From the NCBI RefSeq assembly GCF_001463885.1, contig NZ_BBWQ01000006.1:1-64000 (forward strand): a stretch of DNA of 64,000 nt. The letters are read 5' to 3'. A program made the translations under genes and the position numbers. The notes below the pieces were generated by a model, which made no database searches, had not been told where the DNA came from, and saw only the letters and a list, made by a program, of their open reading frames with translations. The stretch is from Aureimonas altamirensis. Its GTDB lineage: Bacteria > Pseudomonadota > Alphaproteobacteria > Rhizobiales > Rhizobiaceae. This document shows, piece after piece, positions 17,693 to 26,732 of this stretch (positions are counted from its first letter, which is position 1; the number at the start of each line of letters is the position of its first letter).

Positions 17693-18502
17693 ATGAAGAA
17701 TTTCCGGTCCGTATTCGGCGACAAGAAACCGGTGATCGCCATGGTGCATCTGTTGCCGCTGCCTGGCACGCCACTCTACGATGCTGAGGGCGGCGTCGAC
17801 GCCATCGTCGACGCCGCGCGCAAGGACCTTAAGGCCTTGCAGGATGCGGATGTCGATGCGGTGATGTTCGGCAACGAAAACGACCGTCCCTACGAGCTGA
17901 GCGTCGACACCGCCTCTACGGCAACCATGGCCTATGTCATCGGTCAACTGCGCGGCGACATCGCCAAGCCTTTCGGCGTCAACGTCCTCTGGGACCCGAA
18001 ATCCACCGTGGCGCTGGCGGCAGCCACGGGCGCCTCTTTCCTGCGGGAAATCCTGACGGGAACCTATGCGTCCGACATGGGCCCGTGGACGCCCAATGCC
18101 GGAGAGGCGATGCGTTATCTGCACCGGCTGAGGCGGCCCGATGTGGCGATGCTTGCCAATGTCTCTGCCGAATTTGCCTGGTCGCTCGACCGCCGGGAGC
18201 TGGCCGACCGCGCGCGCTCTGCCGTCTTCTCGTCGATCCCGGACGCGATCCTTGTGTCCGGCGCCATCACGGGCGAAGCGGCAGAGATGGGCGATCTCCA
18301 GTCCGTGAAGGCCGCGTTGCCCAATACGCCGGTGCTGGCCAATACGGGCGTACGGCACAACACGGTGGCCGATGTCCTCAGCGTCGCCGATGGATGCGTG
18401 GTCGGCTCCTCGCTCAAGGTGGATGGCGATACGTGGAAGCCCGTCGACGCCGCGCGCGCCGCCGAGTTCATGCGGCTGGCGAAAGCGGCGCGCGGGGAAT
18501 AA
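17693..18502 (+). CDS. BtpA/SgcQ family protein
   Basis: A 269-residue TIM-barrel-like protein of the BtpA family; SgcQ of E. coli is a member. Landmarks are IAMVHLLPLPGTP, DAVMFGNENDRPY, PFGVNVLWDP and the C-terminal ADGCVVGSSLK, which looks like a phosphate-binding loop. BtpA was named for photosystem I stability in cyanobacteria, but in heterotrophs these genes sit in sugar operons and the chemistry is unsettled. ATG 17693 starts the conserved part. Second gene of the operon. Confidence 0.9.
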   Translation: MKNFRSVFGDKKPVIAMVHLLPLPGTPLYDAEGGVDAIVDAARKDLKALQDADVDAVMFGNENDRPYELSVDTASTATMAYVIGQLRGDIAKPFGVNVLWDPKSTVALAAATGASFLREILTGTYASDMGPWTPNAGEAMRYLHRLRRPDVAMLANVSAEFAWSLDRRELADRARSAVFSSIPDAILVSGAITGEAAEMGDLQSVKAALPNTPVLANTGVRHNTVADVLSVADGCVVGSSLKVDGDTWKPVDAARAAEFMRLAKAARGE

Positions 18503-18523
18503 TCGAAAAGGGAGGGCGCCGGC

Positions 18524-19513
18524 ATGGCGGGATCGGCGAGACGGCAGGATACGACAAGGCCTTACGTCGCCAGCCTCGCCGTTCTGGCGGTGGCCATCTT
18601 CGCGGCGCTGGCGCTTGCCTCGCCGCATTTTCTAAGCCGCGCCAACCTCGTGTCCATGGGGTCGCAGTTTCCCGAATTCGGGCTCCTGGCGCTTGCCGTG
18701 CTGCCGACGATGGTATCCGGCGGCATCGACCTTTCGGTGGTTGCGACGGCAAACCTGGCCTCCATCGTTGCCGCGGTCATGATGCGCGCCAGCCCCGAAC
18801 TGGCAGTGCTGGCCATTCCGGCGGCGCTGCTGACAGGGCTTTTGTGCGGCGCCTTCAACGGCGTGCTGATCGCCTATCTGCGGTTGCCGCCCATCCTGGC
18901 GACGCTCGGCACGCTGCAGCTTTACGGCGGTCTCGGCATCGTCATCACGCGCGGGCCGGCCATCACCGGCCTGCCGGGCTGGTACGGCGAAACCTTCAAC
19001 GCATCGCTGGGGGGGCTGGTGCCGGTTCCCCTGATCGTGTTTGCGCTGGTTGCGATGGCGCTCGGCGCTCTCATGCGGTTCACCGCGACGGGGGTGCGCC
19101 TTCGGCTGTACGGCGCCAACCCGCTGGCAGCGCGCTTTGCCGGCATGCGCGAGCCGCGCCTGATCATCCGCATCTATGCCATCGCCGGTTTGGTGGCGGC
19201 ACTGGCCGGGCTGGTGATCCTGGCGCGTACCAACTCGGCCAATGCCGATTATGGCGGCTCCTATCTGCTGCTGGTCATTCTCATCAACATCCTCGCCGGC
19301 GTCAGCCCGTTCGGCGGCTTCGGCTCCACGCTCGGCGTGGTGCTGGCCGTCATCACGCTCCAACTCATCTCCAGCGGCCTCAACTTCCTCGCCTTCACGG
19401 CCTTCGCACGCGACCTCTTCTTCGGCGGACTGCTCGTCGTCGTCATGTCGGCAAGGGCGCTGCTGGAGCGCGGATTGTTGCCGCGTCCGCGCTTCGGGAA
19501 ACCAAGACCATGA
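18524..19513 (+). CDS. Sugar ABC transporter permease 1 (RbsC-like)
   Basis: A 329-residue inner-membrane permease of the ribose/autoinducer-2 type, with about eight to ten hydrophobic segments. The motif LAVLPTMVSGGIDLSVVATANL and the loop with FGGFGSTLG match the BPD_transp_2 family. GGGAGG precedes the ATG. Its last four bases overlap the start of the M42 gene (ATGA), so translation is coupled. It probably pairs with the second permease at 24704. Confidence 0.93.
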   Translation: MAGSARRQDTTRPYVASLAVLAVAIFAALALASPHFLSRANLVSMGSQFPEFGLLALAVLPTMVSGGIDLSVVATANLASIVAAVMMRASPELAVLAIPAALLTGLLCGAFNGVLIAYLRLPPILATLGTLQLYGGLGIVITRGPAITGLPGWYGETFNASLGGLVPVPLIVFALVAMALGALMRFTATGVRLRLYGANPLAARFAGMREPRLIIRIYAIAGLVAALAGLVILARTNSANADYGGSYLLLVILINILAGVSPFGGFGSTLGVVLAVITLQLISSGLNFLAFTAFARDLFFGGLLVVVMSARALLERGLLPRPRFGKPRP

Positions 19514-20610
19514 AAGACAAGCTGCGCCAAAGCCTGAGCGACCTGATGATGCTGCCGGGCCTGTCCGGCCACGAAGACCGGGTGCGGCGGGCCATCAAGA
19601 AGCGGCTGGATGCCGCCGGCATCGCCAGCCGCACGGACAGGCTCGGCAATCTGATCGCCACGGTGGAGGGAGACCCGGAGGCGCCCTCCGTGATGCTGTT
19701 TGCCCACACCGACCAGCTCGGCTTCATCACCCGCAAGATCGAGCCGAACGGGCTGGTGCGCGTGGAGCGGCTGGGCGGCGTCCCCGAAAAGGCGCTGCCC
19801 GCGCAAGCCGTGCTCTTCTGTGTCGGGGAGGGCCGCGACGTCGGCGGCGTGATCGCCAACAAAAGCCATCATGCCACGCCGGCGGATGAGAAATACAAGG
19901 TGACGCCCTACCAGGACCTGTTCATCGATGTGGGAACGGACAGTGCCGAGGCGACACGCGCGCTGGGCATAGAGATCGGAACGCCGGTCGTATACCAGCC
20001 GAGGGTCATGCACCTGAACGAGGATCGCGTGGCCGGCACCTCCGTCGACGACAGGGCCGGTTGCGCCGTCGTGCTACAGGCGGCGTTGGAGCTGCAAGGC
20101 GCGCCGGGTCTGCCGACCGTGCATTACGTCTTCGCCGTTCTGGAGGAGTTCAACCTGCGCGGCGCCATGGTTGCGGCGCAATCCCTGCAGCCGGATATCG
20201 CCGTGCAGCTCGATCTGGCGCTGACATCCGACACGCCCGACATGGCCCATCGCGGCGAGGTCGCCATGGGAGCGGGGCCGGCGATGGCGCTCTACTCGTT
20301 CCATGGGCGCGGCACGCTGAACGGGACCATTCCGCACCCGGCCCTGACCCGGCTTTTCGAGACGACGGCGTCGGAGGAAGGACTGCCCCTGCAGCGCACC
20401 GCGCATGTGGGCGCACTGACCGACTCCTCCTATGTCCAACTGGTGGGCGAGGGCGTTGCCGTCGTCGACCTGTGTTTCCCCAGCCGCTACACGCACACCG
20501 CGCTGGAACTGTGCGATCTGCGCGATCTGGAGGGGCTGACGCGGCTTGTCTGCGGCGGCATCCGGCGCATGGGGCGCGGCTTCGATCTGAACCGGGATCT
20601 CTACACGTGA
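19510..20610 (+). CDS. M42 family metallo-hydrolase (FrvX/SgcX-like)
   Basis: A 366-residue member of the M42 family, whose biochemically studied members are dinuclear-metal aminopeptidases; some were annotated as endoglucanases. The expected ligands and catalytic residues are present: His66 (FAHTD), Asp180 (TSVDDRAG), Glu212-Glu213 (VLEEFN), Asp235 and His329 (SRYTHTALE). It lies inside a sugar operon, as E. coli sgcX does in the sgc operon, so its real substrate may be a glycosylated or amide-linked compound. Overlaps both neighbours by four bases. Confidence 0.9.
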   Translation: MKDKLRQSLSDLMMLPGLSGHEDRVRRAIKKRLDAAGIASRTDRLGNLIATVEGDPEAPSVMLFAHTDQLGFITRKIEPNGLVRVERLGGVPEKALPAQAVLFCVGEGRDVGGVIANKSHHATPADEKYKVTPYQDLFIDVGTDSAEATRALGIEIGTPVVYQPRVMHLNEDRVAGTSVDDRAGCAVVLQAALELQGAPGLPTVHYVFAVLEEFNLRGAMVAAQSLQPDIAVQLDLALTSDTPDMAHRGEVAMGAGPAMALYSFHGRGTLNGTIPHPALTRLFETTASEEGLPLQRTAHVGALTDSSYVQLVGEGVAVVDLCFPSRYTHTALELCDLRDLEGLTRLVCGGIRRMGRGFDLNRDLYT

Positions 20611-22127
20611 GCGCCTGTTATCTCGGGATAGATGTCGGCACCTACGAGACCAAGGGCGTCATCGTGAAGGCCACGGGCGACGTGCTGGCCGAGGCGCGCC
20701 GTACCCACCGCATGCAGGTGCCGCAGCCGGGTTATGCCGAGCACGACGCCGAGCGCGACTGGTGGGGCGAGTTCGCCGATATCTGCGCCGAGATGATCGC
20801 GACGGGCGGCCTTGCGCCCGGCGACGTGCGGGCCGTCGGTGCAAGCGGCATCGGCCCCTGCATGCTGCCGGTGGATGCAGAGGGCAATCCGCTGATGAAC
20901 GCCGTGCTTTATGGCGTCGATACGCGGGCCGCCGCCGAGATCGAGGAACTGACGGCAGAGATCGGGGCGGACAAGCTGCTGGCCACCGGCGGCAACGCGC
21001 TGACCTCGCAATCGGTGGGCCCGAAAATCCTGTGGCTGCAGCGCAACCGGCCGGATGTCTTCGAGCGGGCAGCCTATTTCCTCAACTCCACATCCTTCCT
21101 GGTGCGGCGGCTGACGGGCGAAACGGTGATCGACCACTATTCCGCCGCCGGCTTCAGCCCGCTCTACGATGTCGCCCGGATGGATTGGGTCGATAGCTGC
21201 GCCGCATCCATTTGCGGGCGTGACAGGCTGGCACGGCTGGCCTGGACGACCGAAATCGTCGGCGGCGTGACAGCGGAGGCGGCCCGCCGCACCGGCCTTG
21301 CGGCAGGAACGCCCGTCATCGCGGGGACGATCGACGCGGCGGCGGAGGCGGTCAGCGTTGGCGTCCGGCGTCCGGGGCAGATGATGCTGATGTATGGCTC
21401 TACCGTCTTCGGTATCGAGGTGACGGCCGAGCGGGTGCAGGACCCGCGCCTCTGGTACGCCCCGTGGCTGTTTGCCGGCCAGCATGCCTCCATGTCGGGG
21501 CTGGCGACGAGCGGCACGCTGACGCGCTGGTTTATCCAGAATTTCGCCCGCGAGCTGGACCCGCAGGAGGCCATGGGACTTTTGGCGCAGGAGGCTGCCG
21601 CCTCGCCGCCCGGTGCGCGGGGCCTGGTCGTGCTTCCCTATTTCTCGGGCGAGCGGACCCCGCTGCACGACCCACATGCCAAGGGCATGATCTTCGGGCT
21701 CGACCTCACGCATGGACGCGGAGACGTCTATCGCGCCTTGATCGAGGGGATCGCCTATGGGGTCCGGCATATCCTCGACACCTACGATGATGCCGGGGCC
21801 CGTCCCGACAGCCTGACGGCGGTAGGCGGCGGAACGCGCAACCCGGTCTGGCTGCAGGCGGTGTCCGACATCACCACACGCAGCCAGTCGGTGCGCCGCC
21901 ACTCTTTCGGAGCCAGCTACGGCAACGCCTTCCTGGCGGCGGTGGGCGTCGGCGATGCGGATGCCGGCGACATCGACGAGTGGAACCCGGTGGCCCGCGA
22001 CATCCATCCGAATGCCGGCCTTTCGTCGCTCTACGATGCGGGGTCCGGCACCTATCGGCAACTCTATGCCCGCACCAAAGAGCTGATGCGGGCAGGCGAA
22101 ACCATAACCGGCGCAAGGCGCGCCTGA
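20607..22127 (+). CDS. FGGY family carbohydrate kinase
   Basis: A 506-residue sugar kinase of the xylulokinase/glycerol kinase group. The N-terminal phosphate loop LGIDVGTYETKGVIV, the PGYAEHDAERDWW segment, and the C-terminal GGGTRNPVWLQAVSDI nucleotide-binding part are intact. It probably phosphorylates the imported sugar or polyol. An LsrK-type role in autoinducer-2 processing is possible because the binding protein next door is LsrB-like, but no lsrF or lsrG gene accompanies it. GTG 20607 overlaps the M42 stop. Confidence 0.92.
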   Translation: MSACYLGIDVGTYETKGVIVKATGDVLAEARRTHRMQVPQPGYAEHDAERDWWGEFADICAEMIATGGLAPGDVRAVGASGIGPCMLPVDAEGNPLMNAVLYGVDTRAAAEIEELTAEIGADKLLATGGNALTSQSVGPKILWLQRNRPDVFERAAYFLNSTSFLVRRLTGETVIDHYSAAGFSPLYDVARMDWVDSCAASICGRDRLARLAWTTEIVGGVTAEAARRTGLAAGTPVIAGTIDAAAEAVSVGVRRPGQMMLMYGSTVFGIEVTAERVQDPRLWYAPWLFAGQHASMSGLATSGTLTRWFIQNFARELDPQEAMGLLAQEAAASPPGARGLVVLPYFSGERTPLHDPHAKGMIFGLDLTHGRGDVYRALIEGIAYGVRHILDTYDDAGARPDSLTAVGGGTRNPVWLQAVSDITTRSQSVRRHSFGASYGNAFLAAVGVGDADAGDIDEWNPVARDIHPNAGLSSLYDAGSGTYRQLYARTKELMRAGETITGARRA

Positions 22128-22145
22128 AGCAGAGGGAGAAGGCAT

Positions 22146-23144
22146 ATGCAGGGCAGGTTCAGGACAATCGTCGCCGGCGCGCTTCTGGGCACGGCGCTTC
22201 TGGCGGGTGCGGCCGGCGTGGCCGGGGCGCAGGACGCCAAGCATACCATCGTCACGGTGGTGAAGCTTTCGGGCATCGCCTGGTTCAACCGCATGGAGGA
22301 GGGCGTCAAGGAGTTTGCCGCCGATACCGGCAACGATGCGACGCAGGTTGGCGCGGCGACCGCCGATGCGGCGCTGCAGATCCAGCTTATCGAAGACCTG
22401 ATCGCGCGGGGCGTGGACGCGATCACCGTTGTTCCCAATTCTCCGCAGGCGCTGGAGCCGGTGCTGAAACGGGCGCTGGACAACGATATCGTGGTCGTCG
22501 GCCACGAGGGCGCCGACCTCCAGAACATCACCTACGATATCGAGGCCTTCGACAACGCCGCCTATGGCGAGCATCTGATGGAGCGACTGGCGACGGAGAT
22601 GGGCGGCGAGGGCGAATATGCCGTCTTCGTCGGCTACCTGACCTCCAATACGCATAATCAGTGGGTGGATGCCGCCATCGCCTACCAGAAAGAGAAGTAC
22701 CCCAACATGACGCTTGTCGTGGACAAGCTGGAATCCGAAGAGCAGCAGCAGACGGCCTACCAGAAAACCCGCGAGCTGCTTCGCACCCATCCGAACCTGA
22801 AGGGCATCCAGGGCTCTGCCGGCGAAGACGTCGTCGGGGCGGCCATCGCCGTGGAAGAAGCCGGCCTGTCCGGCAAGGTCAAGATCGTCGGCACCAGCCT
22901 GCCGTCCGTCTCGGGCCCCTATCTGGAGTCCGGCGAGATCGCCATGATCTCCTTCTGGGACCCCGCCAAGGCAGGCTACGCCATGAATGTCGTGGCGGCG
23001 AAGGCGCTGAACGGGGAAAGCATCGAGGACGGCTCCGACCTCGGCGTCGAGGGCTATGACAAGGTCAAGCTGGACGGCAAGGTCATCTATGGCCAGGCCT
23101 GGGTGGACGTGACCGCCGAGAACATGGACCAGTACGACTTCTGA
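22146..23144 (+). CDS. Periplasmic sugar-binding protein (LsrB/RhaS-like)
   Basis: A 332-residue type I periplasmic binding protein. The signal peptide ends near AGAQ (residue about 28). The mature part follows LsrB/RhaS layout: two Rossmann lobes with VPNSPQALEPVLKRAL and NTHNQWVDAAIAY, and the C-terminus ENMDQYDF matches the KYDF ending of LsrB. It delivers the ligand to the ABC transporter encoded around it. Ligand unknown; the fit to a four- or five-carbon sugar or polyol is inferred from the operon. Confidence 0.92.
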   Translation: MQGRFRTIVAGALLGTALLAGAAGVAGAQDAKHTIVTVVKLSGIAWFNRMEEGVKEFAADTGNDATQVGAATADAALQIQLIEDLIARGVDAITVVPNSPQALEPVLKRALDNDIVVVGHEGADLQNITYDIEAFDNAAYGEHLMERLATEMGGEGEYAVFVGYLTSNTHNQWVDAAIAYQKEKYPNMTLVVDKLESEEQQQTAYQKTRELLRTHPNLKGIQGSAGEDVVGAAIAVEEAGLSGKVKIVGTSLPSVSGPYLESGEIAMISFWDPAKAGYAMNVVAAKALNGESIEDGSDLGVEGYDKVKLDGKVIYGQAWVDVTAENMDQYDF

Positions 23145-23210
23145 TACGCGCCGCAACGAGGGGCGGCCGCCTGGCCGCCCCGTCATCTCAACCGGAACGG
23201 AGGTACGCGC

Positions 23211-24704
23211 TTGGCCGAAACGATGTCCATGTCCGGCATCCGAAAATCCTATGGGCCGGTGCGGGTGCTGGAAGATGTCAGCCTGACCCTGGAGCCGGGC
23301 GAAGTGCGCTGCCTTGCCGGCGAGAACGGCTCCGGCAAGTCGACGCTAATTAAGATATTGTCCGGCGTCGTGGCCACGGATGCGGGCCGGGTGGAGATCG
23401 GCGGGCGCCCCGTTGCCGGCGATGCGCGCGCTGCCATCGATGCCGGGCTGGCGGTTATCTACCAGGATTTCTCGTTGTTCCCCAATCTCGGCGTCGCGGA
23501 AAACATCGCGATGCTTCAGGCGGTTTCATCCGGCACGCGCCTGCACCGTGGCCGGGCGCAGAGGCGGCTGGCCGAGAGTGTGCTGGAGCGCATGGGCGTG
23601 ACGCTGGACCCTTCCATGCTGGTGGAGCTTCTGCCCGTCGCGTCCAAGCAGCTCGTGGCCATCGCCCGAGCCCTGGCCAACGACGCGCGCATCATCGTCA
23701 TGGACGAGCCGACCACGGCGCTGACCCGAAGCGAGGTGCGGCGGCTGGCCGAGATCGTCGCCACGCTGAAGGCGGATGGTGTCTCGTTTCTGTTCGTCAG
23801 TCACAAGACGGAAGAAGTCTTCGCCTTTTCCGATACGGTCACCGTCTTGCGTGACGGGCGCGTCGTCGCCGAAGGGCGCGCCGGCGAGTTCGACGCCGAA
23901 AGGCTGGGCCGCGAGATGACCGGGCGCAGCGTGGACAGCCAGCGGCTGGACCGCCCGCCCGTGGTGCCCGCCGCTCCATTCCTGAGAATGCGGGGCCTGT
24001 CGCGCCGTGGCGAATACGAGGACATCGACCTCGACCTCTTCCCAGGCGAGATCGTCTCCATCGTCGGACTTCTCGGCTCGGGCCGGACGGAACTTGCCCT
24101 GACGCTGTTCGGCATGATGCAGTCCGACGCGGGAACGATCGAGATCGACGGCCGGTCGGCGCATCTTTCGAGCCCTGTTGCCGCAGTGGAGGCCGGTATC
24201 GCCTATGTGCCGGAGGACCGGCTGACCGAAGGGCTCTTCCTCGACCAGCCCATTGCCGACAACATCCTGGTTTCCAGCCTTGAAAACTCGCTTGCGGGCG
24301 GCCTTCTCGACAGGCGGTCTTTGGCGGCGCGCGCACGCAGCGCGGTCACACGGCTGCGCATCAAGACGCCGGGGATAGAGCCGGCGGTTGCGACCCTTTC
24401 GGGCGGCAACCAGCAGCGGGTCGTGCTGGCGCGCTGGATGGAGCGCGCGCCCCGGCTGATGATCCTCAACGGGCCGACGGTCGGCGTCGACATCGGCTCC
24501 AAGCGCGAGATCCACGAACTGCTTCTTGCGCTTCGCCGCGACGGTACGGCGCTGATGGTGGTGACCGACGACATAGGCGAGGCCACGGCGATTTCCGACC
24601 GCATCATGGTGATGGTGAAGGGCCGGATGACCGGCCCCTACGACCCCGAAACCGTCGATGACGAGGCCATATACGCGGCCGTCACACAGGAAGGAGGGCG
24701 CTGA
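23211..24704 (+). CDS. Sugar ABC transporter ATP-binding protein (RbsA/MglA-like)
   Basis: A 497-residue double ATPase. The first half has Walker A GENGSGKST, Walker B IIVMDEPTTAL and the degenerate signature of this family; the second has the weak Walker A VGLLGSGRTE and the good signature LSGGNQQRVVLARW. This asymmetry is normal for RbsA/MglA proteins. TTG 23211 has GGAGGT 5 bases upstream. It ends one base into the start of the second permease gene. Confidence 0.94.
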   Translation: MAETMSMSGIRKSYGPVRVLEDVSLTLEPGEVRCLAGENGSGKSTLIKILSGVVATDAGRVEIGGRPVAGDARAAIDAGLAVIYQDFSLFPNLGVAENIAMLQAVSSGTRLHRGRAQRRLAESVLERMGVTLDPSMLVELLPVASKQLVAIARALANDARIIVMDEPTTALTRSEVRRLAEIVATLKADGVSFLFVSHKTEEVFAFSDTVTVLRDGRVVAEGRAGEFDAERLGREMTGRSVDSQRLDRPPVVPAAPFLRMRGLSRRGEYEDIDLDLFPGEIVSIVGLLGSGRTELALTLFGMMQSDAGTIEIDGRSAHLSSPVAAVEAGIAYVPEDRLTEGLFLDQPIADNILVSSLENSLAGGLLDRRSLAARARSAVTRLRIKTPGIEPAVATLSGGNQQRVVLARWMERAPRLMILNGPTVGVDIGSKREIHELLLALRRDGTALMVVTDDIGEATAISDRIMVMVKGRMTGPYDPETVDDEAIYAAVTQEGGR

Positions 24705-25714
24705 TGCGGCGTGCAGTCCAGCTTCTCGCTTCGCCGCAGGGCATCGTCCTGGTTTTCGCGCTGCTCTTCGCGCTGGGCGTCGGCACGATCAATCCCGGCT
24801 TTCTCTCGGCGGCCACCATCGTCGATCTTCTGCGCAATTCGATCGTCACGGGGATCTTCGCGCTGGGCGTCATGATGATCCTGGCATCCGGCGGCATCGA
24901 CGTATCCTTCACCGCCATCGGCGCCTTCGCGATGTATACGACGACCGTGCTCATCATGGGCGTCGACCTCGACATACCCATCATCGGCTATTTCGTCGTC
25001 AGCGCCCTGATCGGCGCCGCGCTGGGCCTCGTCAACGGCATCCTCATCGGCGGCCTCGGCCTGCCGACGCTGATCGTGACCCTGGGCACGCTCAGCTTTA
25101 TCCGGGGCGCGCTGCTGACCTTCGTCGGCACGACCTACATCACCAACGTCCCGCGTGAGGTGATCGGTTTCGCGCGCACGGTGATCCTGCGGCTGGAAAA
25201 CGCCGTGGGCCAACTCGTTTCGCTGCCGCTCTCCTTCGTGGTTCTCGTCGTCGTCGCGCTGTTCGTCGCCGTCCTGATGAACGTTACCCTGTTCGGCAGG
25301 AAGATCTACGCGATCGGTGGCTCGGAAGAGGGTGCGCGGCGTATCGGCATCGACGTCGCCCGCGTCAAACTGCTGATCTATGTCATTGCCGGCGGCATCG
25401 CGGGCCTTGCCGGTATGACGCACATGACGCTGTCGCGCATGGCCAATCCATTCGACCTGGTCGGCTCGGAGCTCGACGTGATCGCGGCCGTGGTGCTGGG
25501 CGGCGCGCGCATACAGGGCGGCCACGGCACCGTCGTGGGCACGCTGATCGGCGCGCTGGTGATCACCATGATCAATACGTCGCTGCTCAGTGCCGGCGTG
25601 CCGTCCTACTGGCAGAAGGTCGTCATCGGCATCCTGATCATCGTCGGCACGAGCCTGCCGATCCTGATCGAAACCTATCGCAAGCATCATGAAAGGCTGG
25701 CGCGGGCCGGCTGA
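24704..25714 (+). CDS. Sugar ABC transporter permease 2 (RbsC-like)
   Basis: A 336-residue inner-membrane permease, paralogous to the one at 18524. It contains ILASGGIDVSFTAIGAFAMY and VLGGARIQGGHGTVVGTLIG, both family signatures. Two unequal permeases with one fused ATPase match the LsrC/LsrD and RhaP/RhaQ arrangement, so the two probably form a heterodimer. Its ATG shares a base with the ATPase stop. Confidence 0.94.
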   Translation: MRRAVQLLASPQGIVLVFALLFALGVGTINPGFLSAATIVDLLRNSIVTGIFALGVMMILASGGIDVSFTAIGAFAMYTTTVLIMGVDLDIPIIGYFVVSALIGAALGLVNGILIGGLGLPTLIVTLGTLSFIRGALLTFVGTTYITNVPREVIGFARTVILRLENAVGQLVSLPLSFVVLVVVALFVAVLMNVTLFGRKIYAIGGSEEGARRIGIDVARVKLLIYVIAGGIAGLAGMTHMTLSRMANPFDLVGSELDVIAAVVLGGARIQGGHGTVVGTLIGALVITMINTSLLSAGVPSYWQKVVIGILIIVGTSLPILIETYRKHHERLARAG

Positions 25715-25733
25715 CAGAAAGGGGAGGCCATCC

Positions 25734-26732
25734 TTGAAGAAAATCCTGAACGCACCGGGAGCCTATGTCGACGAGATGCTGGATGGCTTCGTCGCGGCGC
25801 ATCCGCAGTATTATGCCCGGCCCGAACCCCGCGTGATCCTACGGGCCGACGGCGCTTCGGAGGGGCGCGTCGGCATCGTCACGGGCGGGGGCTCGGGCCA
25901 TATGCCGGTCTTCACAGGCTATGTCGGGCGCGGCTTCCTGACGGCATGCGCGATCGGCGATGTCTTCGCCAGCCCGTCGGCCGAGCAGATGGCCACCGCC
26001 ATCCGCCTGTCGGATGGCGGGGCGGGCGTGCTGCGCCTTTACGGAAATTACGGCGGCGATGTCATGAATTTCGACATGGCCGGCGAGATGGTGGAAATGG
26101 AGCACGATATCGCCACCACCACGGTCCTGCTTGCCGACGACATCGTGTCCGCCCCGAAGGAAGAAGCAGACAAGCGCCGGGGCGTCGCCGGCATGGTCTA
26201 TGCGTTCAAGATCGCGGGTGCCGCGGCCGAAGCCATGGCCGATCTTGGCGAAGTGACGCGCGTTGCCCAGAAGGCGGCGGACGCCTGCCGCTCCATCGGC
26301 ATGGCGCTGACGCCGTGCATCGTGCCTCAGGCCGGCAAGCCGACCTTCGAACTGGGGCCCGACGAGATGGAGATGGGCATGGGCATTCATGGCGAGCCCG
26401 GAATCTGGCGCGACACCCTGAAGCCGGCGGATGCCATCGTGGACGAGATGGTGGACCGGCTTCTGGCCGACCAGTCGCTCGGACGCGGCGACAGGGTCTC
26501 GGTTCTCGTCAACTCTCTCGGGGCGACCCCGCTCGAAGAATTGTACATCATGTATCGCCGCGTGAAGCAGCGCCTCGACGGCGAGGGGATCGACATCGTC
26601 ATGCCCCTGGTAGGCCGCTACGCGACGTCGATGGAAATGACCGGCGCCACCATCACCACGCTGGCGCTCGACGGCGAGCTGGAGACCCTCCTGCAGGCGC
26701 CGGCCGAATGTGCCTATTGGCGGGTCGGTTGA
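25734..26732 (+). CDS. dhaK: Dihydroxyacetone kinase subunit DhaK-like protein
   Basis: A 332-residue sugar-binding subunit of the DhaK family. The residues that hold dihydroxyacetone in E. coli DhaK are conserved: His56 in GGGSGHMP, Asp109 in YGGDVMNFD, and the covalent histidine (His219 here) in MGIHGEPG. TTG 25734 has AGGGGAGG 6 bases upstream. Related DhaK proteins in polyol operons phosphorylate erythrulose rather than dihydroxyacetone, so the substrate is open. It overlaps dhaL by one base. Confidence 0.9.
   Translation: MKKILNAPGAYVDEMLDGFVAAHPQYYARPEPRVILRADGASEGRVGIVTGGGSGHMPVFTGYVGRGFLTACAIGDVFASPSAEQMATAIRLSDGGAGVLRLYGNYGGDVMNFDMAGEMVEMEHDIATTTVLLADDIVSAPKEEADKRRGVAGMVYAFKIAGAAAEAMADLGEVTRVAQKAADACRSIGMALTPCIVPQAGKPTFELGPDEMEMGMGIHGEPGIWRDTLKPADAIVDEMVDRLLADQSLGRGDRVSVLVNSLGATPLEELYIMYRRVKQRLDGEGIDIVMPLVGRYATSMEMTGATITTLALDGELETLLQAPAECAYWRVG

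Noticed and set aside
20601-23186. An 861-codon minus-strand open frame across the catabolic operon
   Set aside because: It is a high-GC shadow of the plus-strand FGGY kinase and binding-protein genes, with no motif, ribosome site or plausible composition.
20607-25714. Reading the operon as an autoinducer-2 (lsr) system
   Set aside because: The binding protein and permeases are Lsr-like, but lsrF, lsrG and lsrR are absent and DhaKL, BtpA and M42 genes do not belong to lsr operons. It remains only a possible ligand class.
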